Assembly (NCBI RefSeq): GCF_001718195.1
Contig: NZ_MCNV01000006.1
Coordinates: forward strand, 124,001-188,000
DNA: 64,000 nucleotides
Source: Paraburkholderia nodosa
Lineage (GTDB): Bacteria > Pseudomonadota > Gammaproteobacteria > Burkholderiales > Burkholderiaceae
Direction of reading: 5' to 3'
The notes beneath the pieces were generated by a model, which made no database searches, was not told where the DNA came from, and saw nothing but the letters and a program-made list of their open reading frames with translations. Shown piece after piece: positions 54,916 through 64,000 of this stretch. A program made the position numbers and the translations under genes. Positions within the stretch are counted from its first letter, which is position 1, and each line of letters opens with the position of its first letter.

Positions 54916-55614
54916 TCAGGCCGCGGCGACCGACTCAACCGACACTTCGATCAAGTGGCGCTCCGCATCGAGCATCGGCACGCTCAGGCGGATCGTGTTC
55001 AGCGCCCGGGTTCCGGCCGGCAGACGCTCGATCTCGCCTTCGGGGTGCACACCCTTCATGGCCCAGATCGCGCCACCCTCGGCAACGAGATGACGGGCCA
55101 GTGTAACGAAATCGGCGAGATCCGCGAATGCCCGAGACACGATCAAATCGAATTTTTTCGATACTTCGATGCCGGGACGCAGCGATTCGACCCGGCCGGT
55201 CACCACCGAGAGGTTCGCGAGTCCGAGTTCAGCCTTCGCCTGCGACTGGAACGCCGACTTCTTCTGCACGATATCGTTGAGCGTGACCTGCCAGTCCGGA
55301 CGCACGATCGCGAGCACGATGCCGGGCAGTCCGCCGCCGGAGCCGACATCGAGCACCGTTGCGTCGGCGCGCGCCGGCAGGTGCGGCACGATCGAGAGCG
55401 AATCGAGAATGTGCTGGATCAGCATCTGGCGCGGATCGCGAATCGCCGTGAGGTTGTACACGGCGTTCCACTTGGCGAGCAGCGCAACGTAGTCGAGCAA
55501 CTGCTCGTGCTGCCGCTCGGTGAGTTCGACGCCAAGCGCCTGAGCGCCCTCTTTCAGCAGACGAGCGAGCGCGTCGCGGTCCGCAATGCCGGGTTGCCTC
55601 GAGCGCCCCGTCAT
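54916..55614 (-). CDS. rsmG: 16S rRNA (guanine527-N7)-methyltransferase RsmG (GidB)
   Basis: A 232-residue SAM-dependent methyltransferase acting on G527 of 16S rRNA. Motif I is [17 protein letters not shown], followed by [21 protein letters not shown] and [14 protein letters not shown], with [16 protein letters not shown] carrying the conserved SRA catalytic region. Its start overlaps the end of mnmG by four bases, so the two are translationally coupled. The next gene is parA 97 bases on. Confidence 0.96.
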   Translation of the reverse strand: MTGRSRQPGIADRDALARLLKEGAQALGVELTERQHEQLLDYVALLAKWNAVYNLTAIRDPRQMLIQHILDSLSIVPHLPARADATVLDVGSGGGLPGIVLAIVRPDWQVTLNDIVQKKSAFQSQAKAELGLANLSVVTGRVESLRPGIEVSKKFDLIVSRAFADLADFVTLARHLVAEGGAIWAMKGVHPEGEIERLPAGTRALNTIRLSVPMLDAERHLIEVSVESVAAA

Positions 55615-57578
55615 TGCGCCACCGGCGTCGAGTCGGGGCCGCTTTCGTCTGCAGCACCCGGATTCTGGCGACGGCGGCCAAGGCCACGCTTGAGGTGAAC
55701 CATCAGCAACGAAATCGCGGCGGGCGTAATGCCCGAAATGCGCGACGCCTGGCCGATCGTTTCAGGGCGGAACTGGCTCAGCTTCTGGCGCGCCTCGAAC
55801 GACAGGCCACGCACTTCCGCGTAATCGATGCCTTCAGGCAGACGGGTATTATCCTGCGCGCCGTTGCGTTCGATCTCGTCGGCTTGGCGATCGATATAGC
55901 CCTGATATTTGATGCCGATTTCGATCTGTTCCTTGATCTGGGCTCGCAAAACTTCATCGTCGGCGAGCGGGGTTTCCGGCGCGCAAGCGCCTTCGCGCAG
56001 ACCGCACACGCCGTCATAGGTCACGCCCGGGCGGCGCAGCAGGTCCGCGAGGTTGTATTCGCGGTCAATCGCCTTGCCGAGCAATGCCGTCGCTTCTTCC
56101 GCCGAAAGCGTCTTGGGGTTCACCCACGTCGACTTCAGACGCTCTGTTTCACGTGAAACAGCATCACGCTTACGGGAGAAGGCGTCCCAACGGACGTCGT
56201 CAATCACGCCCAGTTCGCGGCCGATCTCCGTCAGGCGCATATCCGCATTGTCTTCACGCAGGCTCAAGCGGTATTCGGCTCGGCTCGTGAACATGCGATA
56301 CGGCTCGGAAACGCCACGCGTCACCAGATCGTCGACCAGCACGCCAAGGTACGCCTGATCGCGGCGCGGGCACCATGCGTCCTTGCCCTGCACCTGGAGG
56401 CCTGCGTTCATTCCGGCGAGCAAGCCTTGTGCTGCCGCTTCTTCATAGCCCGTCGTGCCGTTGATCTGGCCCGCAAAAAACAGGCCGTTGATCACCTTGG
56501 TTTCGAGCGAAGCCTTGAGGCCGCGCGGGTCGAAATAGTCGTATTCGATCGCGTAGCCCGGACGCAGGATGTGCGCGTGCTCGAGGCCGCGCATCGAGTG
56601 CACGAGCTCGAGCTGCACATCGAACGGCAGACTCGTGGAGATGCCGTTCGGGTAGAACTCGTTCGTCGTCAGGCCTTCCGGTTCGAGGAAGATCTGGTGC
56701 GATTCCTTGGACGCGAAGCGATGAATCTTGTCCTCGATGGACGGGCAATAGCGCGGCCCTACCCCTTCGATCACGCCCGTGTACATCGGCGAGCGGTCGA
56801 GACCGCCGCGAATGATGTCGTGGGTGCGCTCGTTCGTGTGCGTGACCCAGCACGGAATCTGACGCGGATGCTGTTCCGCGCGGCCAAGAAACGAGAACAC
56901 TGGCACCGGATCGAGGTCACCGGGCTGCTCTTCGAGCACCGAAAAGTCGATCGTGCGGCCGTCGATACGCGGCGGCGTGCCCGTCTTGAGACGGCCCTGC
57001 GGCAGCTTCAGCTCCTTCAGGCGCGACGAGAGCGTCACGGCAGCGGGATCGCCAGCGCGGCCGCCCGTGTAGTTGTTCAGGCCCACGTGGATCTTGCCGT
57101 CGAGGAAAGTCCCCGCCGTTAGCACGACTGCACGGCTGCGGAAGCGGATGCCCACCTGCGTGACGGCGCCTACGACGCGATCGCCTTCGACCATCAGGTC
57201 TTCCACAGCCTGCTGGAACAGCCACAGATTCGGCTGATTCTCGAGACGTCGCCGGATCGCCGCCTTATAAAGAATGCGGTCGGCCTGCGCGCGCGTCGCC
57301 CGAACCGCCGGGCCCTTGGACGAATTGAGAATGCGGAACTGGATCCCGCCCTCGTCCGTCGCAGCGGCCATGGCGCCGCCGAGCGCATCGACTTCCTTGA
57401 CAAGATGGCCCTTGCCGATGCCGCCAATCGACGGATTGCAGCTCATCTGGCCAAGCGTTTCGATGTTGTGCGTGAGCAGGAGCGTCTTGACGCCCATGCG
57501 GGCGGCGGCAAGCGCAGCCTCGGTTCCGGCGTGACCGCCGCCGACGACGATTACGTCAAACTCTGTGGGATAAAGCAT
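55611..57578 (-). CDS. mnmG: tRNA uridine 5-carboxymethylaminomethyl modification enzyme MnmG (GidA)
   Basis: A 655-residue FAD protein that with MnmE modifies U34 of several tRNAs. The FAD-binding N-terminus is [24 protein letters not shown], with [24 protein letters not shown] and the glycine-rich [14 protein letters not shown] region. Other conserved stretches are [29 protein letters not shown] and [15 protein letters not shown]. An exact parS site (56145-56160) lies within the coding sequence. First gene of mnmG-rsmG-parA-parB. Confidence 0.98.
   Translation of the reverse strand: MLYPTEFDVIVVGGGHAGTEAALAAARMGVKTLLLTHNIETLGQMSCNPSIGGIGKGHLVKEVDALGGAMAAATDEGGIQFRILNSSKGPAVRATRAQADRILYKAAIRRRLENQPNLWLFQQAVEDLMVEGDRVVGAVTQVGIRFRSRAVVLTAGTFLDGKIHVGLNNYTGGRAGDPAAVTLSSRLKELKLPQGRLKTGTPPRIDGRTIDFSVLEEQPGDLDPVPVFSFLGRAEQHPRQIPCWVTHTNERTHDIIRGGLDRSPMYTGVIEGVGPRYCPSIEDKIHRFASKESHQIFLEPEGLTTNEFYPNGISTSLPFDVQLELVHSMRGLEHAHILRPGYAIEYDYFDPRGLKASLETKVINGLFFAGQINGTTGYEEAAAQGLLAGMNAGLQVQGKDAWCPRRDQAYLGVLVDDLVTRGVSEPYRMFTSRAEYRLSLREDNADMRLTEIGRELGVIDDVRWDAFSRKRDAVSRETERLKSTWVNPKTLSAEEATALLGKAIDREYNLADLLRRPGVTYDGVCGLREGACAPETPLADDEVLRAQIKEQIEIGIKYQGYIDRQADEIERNGAQDNTRLPEGIDYAEVRGLSFEARQKLSQFRPETIGQASRISGITPAAISLLMVHLKRGLGRRRQNPGAADESGPDSTPVAQ
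56145..56160. other. parS: parS centromere site inside mnmG
   Basis: TGTTTCACGTGAAACA is a perfect 16-base palindrome and an exact match to the universal bacterial parS (TGTTNCACGTGAAACA). It lies in frame within mnmG, about 2.1 kb upstream of the parB start, and should be a ParB loading site. Confidence 0.97.
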
Positions 57579-57710
57579 GGCGGGACCTCACGCAAGGACG
57601 AAACGACCGCGTGAGCCTTCTCGGAAAAGTGGTATGCGCGAATTATAACGGTTTCGGGTTTTCGGCCGTTCACACCCGAATTTTGTTCCCCAGACGCGCC
57701 GGCGTTGAAC

Positions 57711-57747
57711 AAAAAAAAGCGGCGTGTTTCACGTGAAACACGCCGCT
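57711..57747 (-). terminator. Intrinsic terminator of the Liv operon whose stem contains parS
   Basis: A perfect 30-base palindrome (57718-57747) begins AGCGGCG and ends CGCCGCT with an ACGT centre, giving a 13-base-pair stem. On the minus strand it is followed by a T-run (A 57711-57717 on the plus strand). It lies 23 bases past the stop of the LivF-like gene. The central 16 bases are a parS site. Confidence 0.88.
57725..57740. other. parS: parS centromere site in the mnmG-livF intergenic gap
   Basis: TGTTTCACGTGAAACA, an exact universal parS, is centred in the larger palindrome 57718-57747, about 150 bases upstream of mnmG. Together with 56145-56160 it forms a pair of ParB sites 1.6 kb apart. 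Confidence 0.97.
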
Positions 57748-57770
57748 CATTTCTACAGCGATAGACGAAG

Positions 57771-58517
57771 TCAGACCGGTTTCTTCGCCAACCCGAGATA
57801 CGTTTCGATCACGCGCGGGTTCTGCGCCAACGCCCCCGCCGGTCCTTCTAGCGCCAGGTCGCCAGTTTCCAGCACGTAGCCGTAGTCGGAAATCTGCAGT
57901 GCAGCGCGGGCGTTCTGCTCGATGAGCAGCGTCGCGACGCCCGTTTGCCGCAGCGCGCTGATGATGTGGAAGATTTCCTTCACGATCAGCGGTGCGAGAC
58001 CGAGGCTCGGCTCGTCGAGCATCAGCAGATCGGGCTTGCCCATCAATGCGCGGCCGACTGCGAGCATCTGGCGCTCGCCGCCCGAGAGCGTACCTGCCGC
58101 CTGTGCGCGGCGTTCTTTCAAGCGCGGAAACAGCGTGAAAACGGGTTCGAGCTGGTCGAGGAAATTACGCTCACCGGCGCGCTTGCGGCGATACGCGCCG
58201 AGCACGAGGTTGTCCTCCACCGTCATCGAGGCGAACAACTCGCGCTTTTCCGGCACGAGACACATGCCGCGCGCCACGCGCCGCTCGATCGGCAGCGCGC
58301 CGATCTCCTCGCCCATATAAGCGATGCGGCCGCTCGCATGTCCCGTCACGGGCAGCGCGCCCATGATGGCGTTGAGCAGCGTGGACTTGCCCGCGCCGTT
58401 GGGACCGATCACGGAGACGATCTGCCCCGCGCCCACCCTGATCGCCGCCTTGTGCAGCGCCTCGATCTTGCCGTAGCGAACGGCGAGTCCGGAAACTTCC
58501 AGTACGGGAGTCGTCAT
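57771..58517 (-). CDS. livF: Branched-chain amino-acid ABC transporter ATP-binding protein (LivF type)
   Basis: A 248-residue ABC ATPase: Walker [23 protein letters not shown] signature [20 protein letters not shown], Walker [17 protein letters not shown] and a switch His replaced by Gln in [11 protein letters not shown], all as in LivF. The start overlaps the upstream stop codon (TGATG); ATG 58517 or the preceding ATG 58520 are both possible. It is the last gene of the operon and is followed by the parS-containing terminator. Confidence 0.95.
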   Translation of the reverse strand: MTTPVLEVSGLAVRYGKIEALHKAAIRVGAGQIVSVIGPNGAGKSTLLNAIMGALPVTGHASGRIAYMGEEIGALPIERRVARGMCLVPEKRELFASMTVEDNLVLGAYRRKRAGERNFLDQLEPVFTLFPRLKERRAQAAGTLSGGERQMLAVGRALMGKPDLLMLDEPSLGLAPLIVKEIFHIISALRQTGVATLLIEQNARAALQISDYGYVLETGDLALEGPAGALAQNPRVIETYLGLAKKPV

Positions 58518-60304
58518 CATTCCACCCCGCCCAGATACGCTTCCAGAACGGCCGGATCCTTCTGCACCTCTTGCGGCAAACCTTCCGCGATACGCGTGCC
58601 GAACTCCATCACCACGAGGCGGTCGGTGAGATTCATCACGAAATCCATGTCGTGTTCGACCAGCAGCACGCTCATCCCGTCTTCTCTCAGCTTGCGCAGC
58701 AATGCCGCCAACTGTTGCTTTTCCTTGTAACGCAGGCCAGCCGCAGGCTCGTCGAGCAGCAGCAAGGTCGGATCGCAGCACAGCGCGCGGGCGATCTCGA
58801 GGATGCGTTGCTGACCGAGCGCGAGGCTGCCCGCTTCGTCATACATATGCTGTTCGAGGCCCACGCGACGGATCTGCTTTGCGGCCTCGCTCATGAGCCT
58901 GCCCTCTTCCGTGGCATTGAGTTTGGCCACGCTGCGCAGCACGCCCGCGTGACCCCGCAGATGCGCACCGATGGCGACGTTCTCGAGCACCGTCATCGTC
59001 GGCAGCAGCTTGACGTGCTGGAACGTGCGGCCAATACCGCGCGCGACGATTTCACGTGAAGTGAGGCGGTCGATGCGCTCGCCGCGGAACGTGATCTCAC
59101 CGCTGGTCGGCTGAAGCACGCCGGTCACGAGATTGAAGGTCGTCGACTTGCCCGCACCGTTGGGACCGATCAGGCCGATGATCTGCCCCGCCTTCACTTC
59201 GAAGCTCACGTCGTTCACCGCCACGAGACCGCCGAACTGCTTGCGCGCCTTGTTCACCGTCAGCAGCATTTCGCCGGTGGCCGGCTTGCTGCGCTGCGGC
59301 AAAGCCTCGGCATGCTCGGGCACATGTGCCTGCGGACCACGCGGGAAGAAGCGCGCCACGAATGGCCAGACGCCGCGCCGCGCGTATTGCAGCAGCAGCA
59401 CCATCAGAATGCCGAACACGATGATCTCGAAGTTGCCGTTCTCGCCAAGCAGCTTCGGCAGCAGGGTTTGCAGCCAGTCCTGCAGCACGGTGAGAATCGC
59501 CGCGCCCAGCACTGCGCCCCAGACGTGCGCCACGCCGCCCACCACGGCCATGAAGAGATATTCGATGCCGTGATTCAGACCGAACGGCGTCGGGTTCACC
59601 GCGCGCTGCAAGTGCGCGTACAGGAAGCCCGAAACGGCTGCGAGCACGGCCGCATAGACGAAGATCACCACACGCATCCAGCCGGTGTTCACGCCCATGG
59701 CCTCGGCCATCATGCCGCCGCCGCGCAGCGCGCGAATCGCGCGCCCCATGCGGCTATTAAGCAGATTCTGAACGGACACCACGGACGCAAGCACCACGAC
59801 CCAGATTAGGTAGTAGATATGGCGGCCCGATTCGAGGTCGATGCCCAGCACGTTCAGCACGGGAATGCCGTTGATGCCGTCGTACTTGCCGAGCATGTCG
59901 AGGTTGCCAAACAGGAAGAACAGCGCGAGGCCCCAGGCGATCGTGCCGAGCGGCAGGAAGTGGCCCGACAGACGCATCGTGACGAGCCCCAGAACGAGCG
60001 CCACGAGCGCCGTGATCACCACGCCGACGATGAGTGCCAACCAGGGCGAAACGCCGTACTGCGTCGTCAGATAAGCAGTCGCGTAAGCCCCGAGCCCGAC
60101 GAACGCGGCCTGCCCGAAGCTCGTCATCCCGCCGATGCCGGTGAGCAGCACGAGCCCGATCGCGACGATCGAATACAGGCCGATGTAGTTGAGCAGCGTG
60201 ATCCAGTACTCGGGCACGTGCACCGGATGCGGCAGTACGGGCAACGCGAACATCACCACGAGGAACAGCCAGAAGAAGCGGTTGTGCATGACGAATCGTT
60301 TCAT
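58517..60304 (-). CDS. Fused Liv permease and ATPase (LivM-LivG fusion)
   Basis: A 595-residue protein combining two subunits normally made separately. Residues about 1-325 are a LivM-like membrane permease with many hydrophobic helices, including [19 protein letters not shown] and the cytoplasmic coupling stretch [24 protein letters not shown] hydrophilic linker (about 322-345) leads to a LivG-like ATPase: Walker A GPNGAGKS at 380-387, Q-loop region, the signature [16 protein letters not shown], Walker [18 protein letters not shown] and switch His in VEHDMDFVM. The fusion is uninterrupted in one frame. It starts 4 bases after the LivH-like stop and overlaps livF, so the operon encodes a complete importer. 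Confidence 0.94.
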   Translation of the reverse strand: MKRFVMHNRFFWLFLVVMFALPVLPHPVHVPEYWITLLNYIGLYSIVAIGLVLLTGIGGMTSFGQAAFVGLGAYATAYLTTQYGVSPWLALIVGVVITALVALVLGLVTMRLSGHFLPLGTIAWGLALFFLFGNLDMLGKYDGINGIPVLNVLGIDLESGRHIYYLIWVVVLASVVSVQNLLNSRMGRAIRALRGGGMMAEAMGVNTGWMRVVIFVYAAVLAAVSGFLYAHLQRAVNPTPFGLNHGIEYLFMAVVGGVAHVWGAVLGAAILTVLQDWLQTLLPKLLGENGNFEIIVFGILMVLLLQYARRGVWPFVARFFPRGPQAHVPEHAEALPQRSKPATGEMLLTVNKARKQFGGLVAVNDVSFEVKAGQIIGLIGPNGAGKSTTFNLVTGVLQPTSGEITFRGERIDRLTSREIVARGIGRTFQHVKLLPTMTVLENVAIGAHLRGHAGVLRSVAKLNATEEGRLMSEAAKQIRRVGLEQHMYDEAGSLALGQQRILEIARALCCDPTLLLLDEPAAGLRYKEKQQLAALLRKLREDGMSVLLVEHDMDFVMNLTDRLVVMEFGTRIAEGLPQEVQKDPAVLEAYLGGVE

Positions 60305-60308
60305 CGCG

Positions 60309-61364
60309 TCACTCCTCTTCCTCTTCGGCGTGCGGCGTCGAGAGCGAGCGCCACAGCAGCACGGGGATGATCAGCGTGAACACGATCACTTCCTTGTAAG
60401 AGCTCGCCCAGAACGACGAGTAAGACTCCAGCAGGCCCACGAGCACGGACCCTGCCGCAGCCAGCGGATAGCTCACCAGGCCGCCGATAATGGCGCCTAC
60501 GAAGCCCTTGAGGCCGATCAGAAAGCCCGAGTCGTAGTAGATGGTGGTGAGCGGCGAGACGAGGATGCCGCACAGCGCGCCGAGGCCCGCGGCGAGCGTG
60601 AACGCGAGCCGCCCGGCCTGCGTGGTGCCGATGCCGACGAGGCGCGCGCCGAGCCGGTTCACCGAGGTCGCGCGCAGCGCCTTGCCCGAGATCGTGCGAT
60701 CGAAATAGAGATACAGCGCGACGATCAACACGGCGGCCGTGCCGATCACCCAGAGGCTTTGGCCCGAGATCGACAGGCTGCCGATGTTGAACGTGGCGTC
60801 GGAGAACGCGTTCGTGCGCGAGCCTTCCGCGCCGAACATCACGAGCCCGAGGCCCACCATCGCGAAGTGCACGGCCACCGCTACGATCAGCAGCAGCAGC
60901 GTGGTCGCCTCGGCGATGGGCTCATAGGCGAGGCGATAGATGAACGGCCCCATCGGCACCACGATCGCAAGCGTGAGCGCGATCTGTACGAGCATCGGCA
61001 ACTGCTGGCTCGCTACGCCGCGCGTGACCGCATAGAGCGCGATGGGAAAGAGCAGATACTTGCCGGCAAGCGTCACGAGCGTGCGCGCCGCGTGGCGCCG
61101 CCGTTCGGCGTGACGCACGAGCCCGGCGGTCTCGACCAGGAAGCACGCCGCACCGAGCGCGACGAGCAGCCAGCAGGTGGCCGGAAACTTCTGCGATTGC
61201 AGCGCGGCGAGCGTGAGCGCGCCATATGAAACGAATTCGCCCTGCGGAATGAAGATCACCCGCGTCACGGAAAACACCAGCACCAGGGCGAGCGCTAGCA
61301 GCGCATAGATCGCACCGGTGGTGATGCCGTCCTGCGCGAGGATCGCGGCGATCGATAAATCCAT
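60309..61364 (-). CDS. livH: Branched-chain amino-acid ABC transporter permease (LivH type)
   Basis: A 351-residue membrane permease. ATG 61364 follows GGGGAG. The LivH signature DGITTGAIYALLALALVLVFSVTRVIFIPQGEFVSYGALT is at the N-terminus; SVNRLGARLVGIGTTQAGRLAF is the cytoplasmic coupling loop to the ATPase and YYDSGFLIGLKGFVGAIIGGLVSYPLAAAGSVLVGLLES is the conserved C-terminal part. It is longer than typical LivH (about 290-310) because of an insert around residues 80-125, rich in Arg and His (VRHAERRRHAARTL), between helices. A highly acidic tail (EEEEE) ends the protein. Confidence 0.92.
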   Translation of the reverse strand: MDLSIAAILAQDGITTGAIYALLALALVLVFSVTRVIFIPQGEFVSYGALTLAALQSQKFPATCWLLVALGAACFLVETAGLVRHAERRRHAARTLVTLAGKYLLFPIALYAVTRGVASQQLPMLVQIALTLAIVVPMGPFIYRLAYEPIAEATTLLLLIVAVAVHFAMVGLGLVMFGAEGSRTNAFSDATFNIGSLSISGQSLWVIGTAAVLIVALYLYFDRTISGKALRATSVNRLGARLVGIGTTQAGRLAFTLAAGLGALCGILVSPLTTIYYDSGFLIGLKGFVGAIIGGLVSYPLAAAGSVLVGLLESYSSFWASSYKEVIVFTLIIPVLLWRSLSTPHAEEEEE

Positions 61365-61561
61365 ACTCCCCTCTTCCTGAAACCTTCTGGAACCTGGAAA
61401 AACAGCGGCGTCGAAAAACGGCAATGCGGGAAAGAACCGCCGAAGGCGCGGTTCGGCCTTCGGCTGTGAAAAGCCGGTGCGCAGCAACGGAGCTGCGCAC
61501 CGGTCATGCTCGTACGTGATTCTCAGTGGCCAGAATGACGCTGTAACGCGCGCGCGTGTTC

Positions 61562-61590
61562 CACGGGAAAACGCACTGCGCTTTCCCGTG
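61562..61590 (-). terminator. Hairpin between the binding-protein gene and livH
   Basis: CACGGGAAA (61562-61570) and TTTCCCGTG (61582-61590) lie just past the end of the binding-protein gene. No T-run follows, so it may reduce rather than stop read-through into livH, or stabilise the upstream message. Confidence 0.5.
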
Positions 61591-61599
61591 CGCCGCACG

Positions 61600-62769
61600 T
61601 TATTCGCTCTGCAGCTTCCACTTGTTGTTGACGATCTCGACGATCACGCGTGCGCGCTGGTCGAGGCCCGCATGATCCGTCGAGCTCATGTTGAAGATGC
61701 CGTGCGCGCCCGCCGCGTCCTGCGAGTTTTCGAGCGCGGCGCGCAGCGCCACGCGGAACGCCTCGGTGCCCGGCTGGCCCGCCTTCAGCGCGACCGGAAT
61801 CGCGCGCTGGAGCAACTGGCCGGCGTCCCATGCATGACCGCCGAAGGTCGCCACCGTGCCAACGCCATAGGCCTTCTCATAGGCCGTCTTGTAGGCCAGT
61901 GCCGACTTCTTCACGGGGTTCGAATCGGGCAACTGGTCGGCCACGAGAATCGGGCCTGCGGGCAGCAGCTCGCCTTCGCAATCCTTGCCGCAGACGCGCA
62001 GGAAGTCGTTATTCGCCACGCCGTGCGTCTGATAGATCTTGCCCTTGTAGCCGCGATCCTTGAGCGTGGTCGCGGGCAGCGCCGCGGGCGTGCCGGAACC
62101 GGCGATCAGGATCGCATCGGGGTTCGCCGACATCAGCTTGAGGGCCTGGCCCGTCACCGACGAGTCGGTGCGGTTATAGCGCTCGTTCGCCACGATCTTG
62201 AGGTTGTGCTTGCCGGCCGCGCTGGTGAACTCCTTGAGCCAGCTGTCGCCGTAGGCGTCGGTGAAGCCGATGAAGCCCACCGTCTTCACGCCCTGCTTCT
62301 CCATGTAGCTCGCGAGCGCGTCGGCCATCAGGCTGTCGTTCTGCGGCGTCTTGAAGGCCCACTGACGCTTCGCGTCGATCGGCTCGACGATCGCGGCGGA
62401 TGCGGCGAGCGAGATCATCGGCGTCTTGCCCTGCGCGACGACGTCGAGCATGGCGAGCGAGTTCGGCGTGACCGACGAGCCGATGATGGCGTCCACGTGG
62501 TCTTCGTCGATCAGCTTGTGCGTGTTCTGCACGGCCTTGCTCGTGTCCGAGGCGTCGTCGAGCACGATGTACTGCACGCTCTTGCCCGCGATCTCCTTGG
62601 GCAGCAACGCGATGGTGTTCTTCTCGGGAATACCGAGCGACGCGGCCGGCCCCGTTGCCGAAAGCGTCACGCCAATCTTCACCTGCGCGGCGGCGATGCC
62701 CGCCGTGCCCATCAGCGCCGCTGCGAGTCCGGCACTAATCGAGCTCAATACCCACTTCTTCGTTTTCAT
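61600..62769 (-). CDS. Branched-chain amino-acid ABC transporter substrate-binding protein
   Basis: A 389-residue periplasmic binding protein with signal peptide MKTKKWVLSSISAGLAAALMGTAGIAAA. The mature start QVKIGVTLSATGPAASLGIPEKN and the motifs GFTDAYGDSWLKEF, LIAGSGTPAALPATTLKDRGYKG and GHAWDAGQLLQRAIPVALKAGQPG mark a LivK-like protein of the subgroup tied to aromatic or branched amino-acid-like ligands. It is clearly paralogous to the next gene upstream (63052 onwards) across nearly its whole length. Gene order binding protein, LivH, LivMG, LivF gives a full importer. Confidence 0.94.
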   Translation of the reverse strand: MKTKKWVLSSISAGLAAALMGTAGIAAAQVKIGVTLSATGPAASLGIPEKNTIALLPKEIAGKSVQYIVLDDASDTSKAVQNTHKLIDEDHVDAIIGSSVTPNSLAMLDVVAQGKTPMISLAASAAIVEPIDAKRQWAFKTPQNDSLMADALASYMEKQGVKTVGFIGFTDAYGDSWLKEFTSAAGKHNLKIVANERYNRTDSSVTGQALKLMSANPDAILIAGSGTPAALPATTLKDRGYKGKIYQTHGVANNDFLRVCGKDCEGELLPAGPILVADQLPDSNPVKKSALAYKTAYEKAYGVGTVATFGGHAWDAGQLLQRAIPVALKAGQPGTEAFRVALRAALENSQDAAGAHGIFNMSSTDHAGLDQRARVIVEIVNNKWKLQSE

Positions 62770-62991
62770 TGCGCGTCTCCAAACGCTTGGTCTGCGTGTT
62801 GTCGATTGATCCTGCGCCGATTACTAGGATGTTCGTGAATCGGCGCCGGCCTTTGAGTGTAGTAATCGGGATCGCGCGTGTAATGCATGGTTTTCCCTGC
62901 CTGCGACGCCGCACAAGCCGCCGCGCGCCAGGGTGCGCTCTCCGCTTTGTCGCCTGCTCCCCTACTGCTGCAAAGCCGTTGTCACGGCAAC

Positions 62992-63023
62992 AAAAAAGGC
63001 ACCTCGATCGAGCGTGCCTTTTT
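62992..63023. terminator. Terminator between the two paralogous binding-protein genes
   Basis: GGCAC (62998-63002) and GTGCC (63014-63018) with an inner CTCG/CGAG pairing, flanked by AAAAAA on the left and TTTTT on the right. It lies about 30 bases past the stop of the upstream binding-protein gene, so that gene is transcribed separately. The rest of 62770-63051 should hold the promoter of the downstream gene. Confidence 0.85.
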
Positions 63024-63051
63024 CGTGTTTCGTGCGTCATTCAACCGGCGC

Positions 63052-64000
63052 TCAATCGCCGGCGAGTTTCCACTTGCCGCCGACGATCTCCACCATCACG
63101 CGGGCACGCTGGTCGAGACCCGCGTGGTCCGTCGCGCTCATGGTGAAGATGCCGTGCGCGCCTGCCACGTCGTGCGAGTTTTCAAGCGCGGCGCGCAGCG
63201 CTTCGCGGAAGGCCTTCGAGCCCGGCTGACCCGCTTTCAGCGCGACCGGAATCGCGTGCTGGAGCAGGAGGCCCGCGTCCCACGCGTGACCGCCGAACGT
63301 CGAAATCGAGCCTGCGCCATAGGCCTTTTCATACGCGGCCTTGTACGCAAGCGCCGATTGCTTCACGGGATTCGAGTCAGGCAATTGATCGGCGACGAGC
63401 AGCGGCCCTGCCGGTAGGTATGTGCCGTCGCAGTCCTTGCCGCACACGCGCAGGAAGTCGTTGTTGGCCACGCCGTGGGTCTGGTAGTACTTGCCCGCGT
63501 AGCCGCGCTCCTTGAGCGTTTTCTGCGGCAGCGCGGCCGGCGTGCCCGCACCCGCGATGAGCACCGCGTCGGGGTGCTGCGAGATCATCTTGAGCACCTG
63601 GCCCGTGACCGAGGCATCGTTACGCGCGAAGCGTTCGTTCGCGACGACCTTGATGTTCTGTTTCGAAGCGGCCGCGCTGAATTCCTTGTACCAGCTCTCG
63701 CCATAGGCGTCTGCGAAGCCGATGAAGGCCACCGTCTTCACGCCGTGCGCGGCCATGTGCTGCGCGATGGCGCCGGCCATCAGCGCGTCGTTCTGCGGCG
63801 TCTTGAAGACCCACGAGCGCTTGGCCTCCATCGGTTCGACGATGGATGCCGCTGCGGCCATCGAGATCATCGGCGTGGACGTTTCCGCGGCCACGTCGAT
63901 CATGGCGAGCGAGTTCGGCACGACAGTCGAGCCGATCAAGGCGTCGACGTGATCTTCGCTCGTGAGCTTGCGCGCGTTCTTCACCGCCTGGGTGGAATCG
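63052..64000 (-). CDS. Branched-chain amino-acid ABC transporter substrate-binding protein, tandem paralogue (5' end beyond window)
   Basis: The frame runs from the stop at 63052 to the window edge (316 codons), beginning mid-protein at DSTQAVKNARKLTSEDHVDALIGS, so the signal peptide is missing. GFADAYGESWYKEFSAAASKQNIKVVANERFARNDASVTGQVLKM, LIAGAGTPAALPQKTLKERGYAG and GHAWDAGLLLQHAIPVALKAGQPG are close variants of the same motifs in the gene at 61600-62769. The two are a tandem duplication with separate terminators, possibly with diverged ligand preference. Confidence 0.94.
   Translation of the reverse strand, partial: DSTQAVKNARKLTSEDHVDALIGSTVVPNSLAMIDVAAETSTPMISMAAAASIVEPMEAKRSWVFKTPQNDALMAGAIAQHMAAHGVKTVAFIGFADAYGESWYKEFSAAASKQNIKVVANERFARNDASVTGQVLKMISQHPDAVLIAGAGTPAALPQKTLKERGYAGKYYQTHGVANNDFLRVCGKDCDGTYLPAGPLLVADQLPDSNPVKQSALAYKAAYEKAYGAGSISTFGGHAWDAGLLLQHAIPVALKAGQPGSKAFREALRAALENSHDVAGAHGIFTMSATDHAGLDQRARVMVEIVGGKWKLAGD

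Noticed and set aside
61556..61571. TGTTCCACGGGAAAAC as a further parS site
   Set aside because: The central CACGTG palindrome is broken (CACGGG) and symmetry is lost; it is better explained as part of the CACGGGAAA/TTTCCCGTG hairpin.

Overview
The window is a GC-rich, gene-dense stretch of the primary chromosome of a member of Burkholderia sensu lato (Paraburkholderia, Caballeronia, Trinickia or Burkholderia). The protein sequences, the gene order mnmG-rsmG-parA-parB-atpIBEFHAGDC, two exact universal parS palindromes and the fliC-fliD-fliT order all point there. The genus cannot be fixed by eye. The parABS locus and the mnmG/atp neighbourhood suggest the right half lies not far from the replication origin.

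Left part (1-7.6 kb): a truncated BadF-type sugar kinase, the tag 3-methyladenine glycosylase, a small conserved-looking gene broken by an in-frame TAG, rpsU, an aldo/keto reductase, then the flagellar filament genes fliC (with a near-consensus sigma-28 promoter), fliD and a fliT-like chaperone gene. 7.7-14.2 kb looks like a flagellin-glycosylation region: a 1041-residue fusion of TPR repeats, an OGT-like glycosyltransferase and a second C-terminal glycosyltransferase, followed by a convergent three-gene operon (DUF4422-like protein, C-methyltransferase-like enzyme, FkbM-like methyltransferase) that ends in a strong terminator and is flanked by tRNA-Arg(CCG).

Middle (15-44 kb): a membrane-anchored dihaem cytochrome c, a SnoaL-like protein, rep helicase, a Gfo/Idh/MocA oxidoreductase and a small lipoprotein. 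Next come the glycine cleavage operon gcvT-gcvH-gcvP behind a recognisable promoter, a tandem glycine riboswitch and its terminator, then an alginate-lyase-like protein, sdaA and an orphan ThDP enzyme. Glycine cleavage yields methylene-THF, from which serine can be made, and SdaA deaminates serine to pyruvate. After this come a branched-chain amino-acid binding protein, putA (with an inverted GTTGCA operator-like repeat that also reads as a terminator), a 49-residue membrane peptide, priA, hemE, a lipoprotein form of PheC, a probable small-RNA locus and an acyl-CoA synthetase.

Right part (44-64 kb), almost all on the minus strand: the complete F1Fo ATP synthase operon with a good promoter and terminator, an anion permease, parB, parA, rsmG and mnmG, then a Liv-type ABC importer in which permease LivM and ATPase LivG are fused, with two tandem paralogous binding-protein genes (the last cut by the window edge). 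One parS lies inside mnmG. The other forms the stem of the terminator of the Liv operon.

The most unusual items are the OGT/second-glycosyltransferase fusion with its glycan-modification genes, the parS site doubling as a transcription terminator, the putA leader repeat, the candidate sRNA at about 41.5-41.7 kb, and the TAG-interrupted gene at 1.8 kb.
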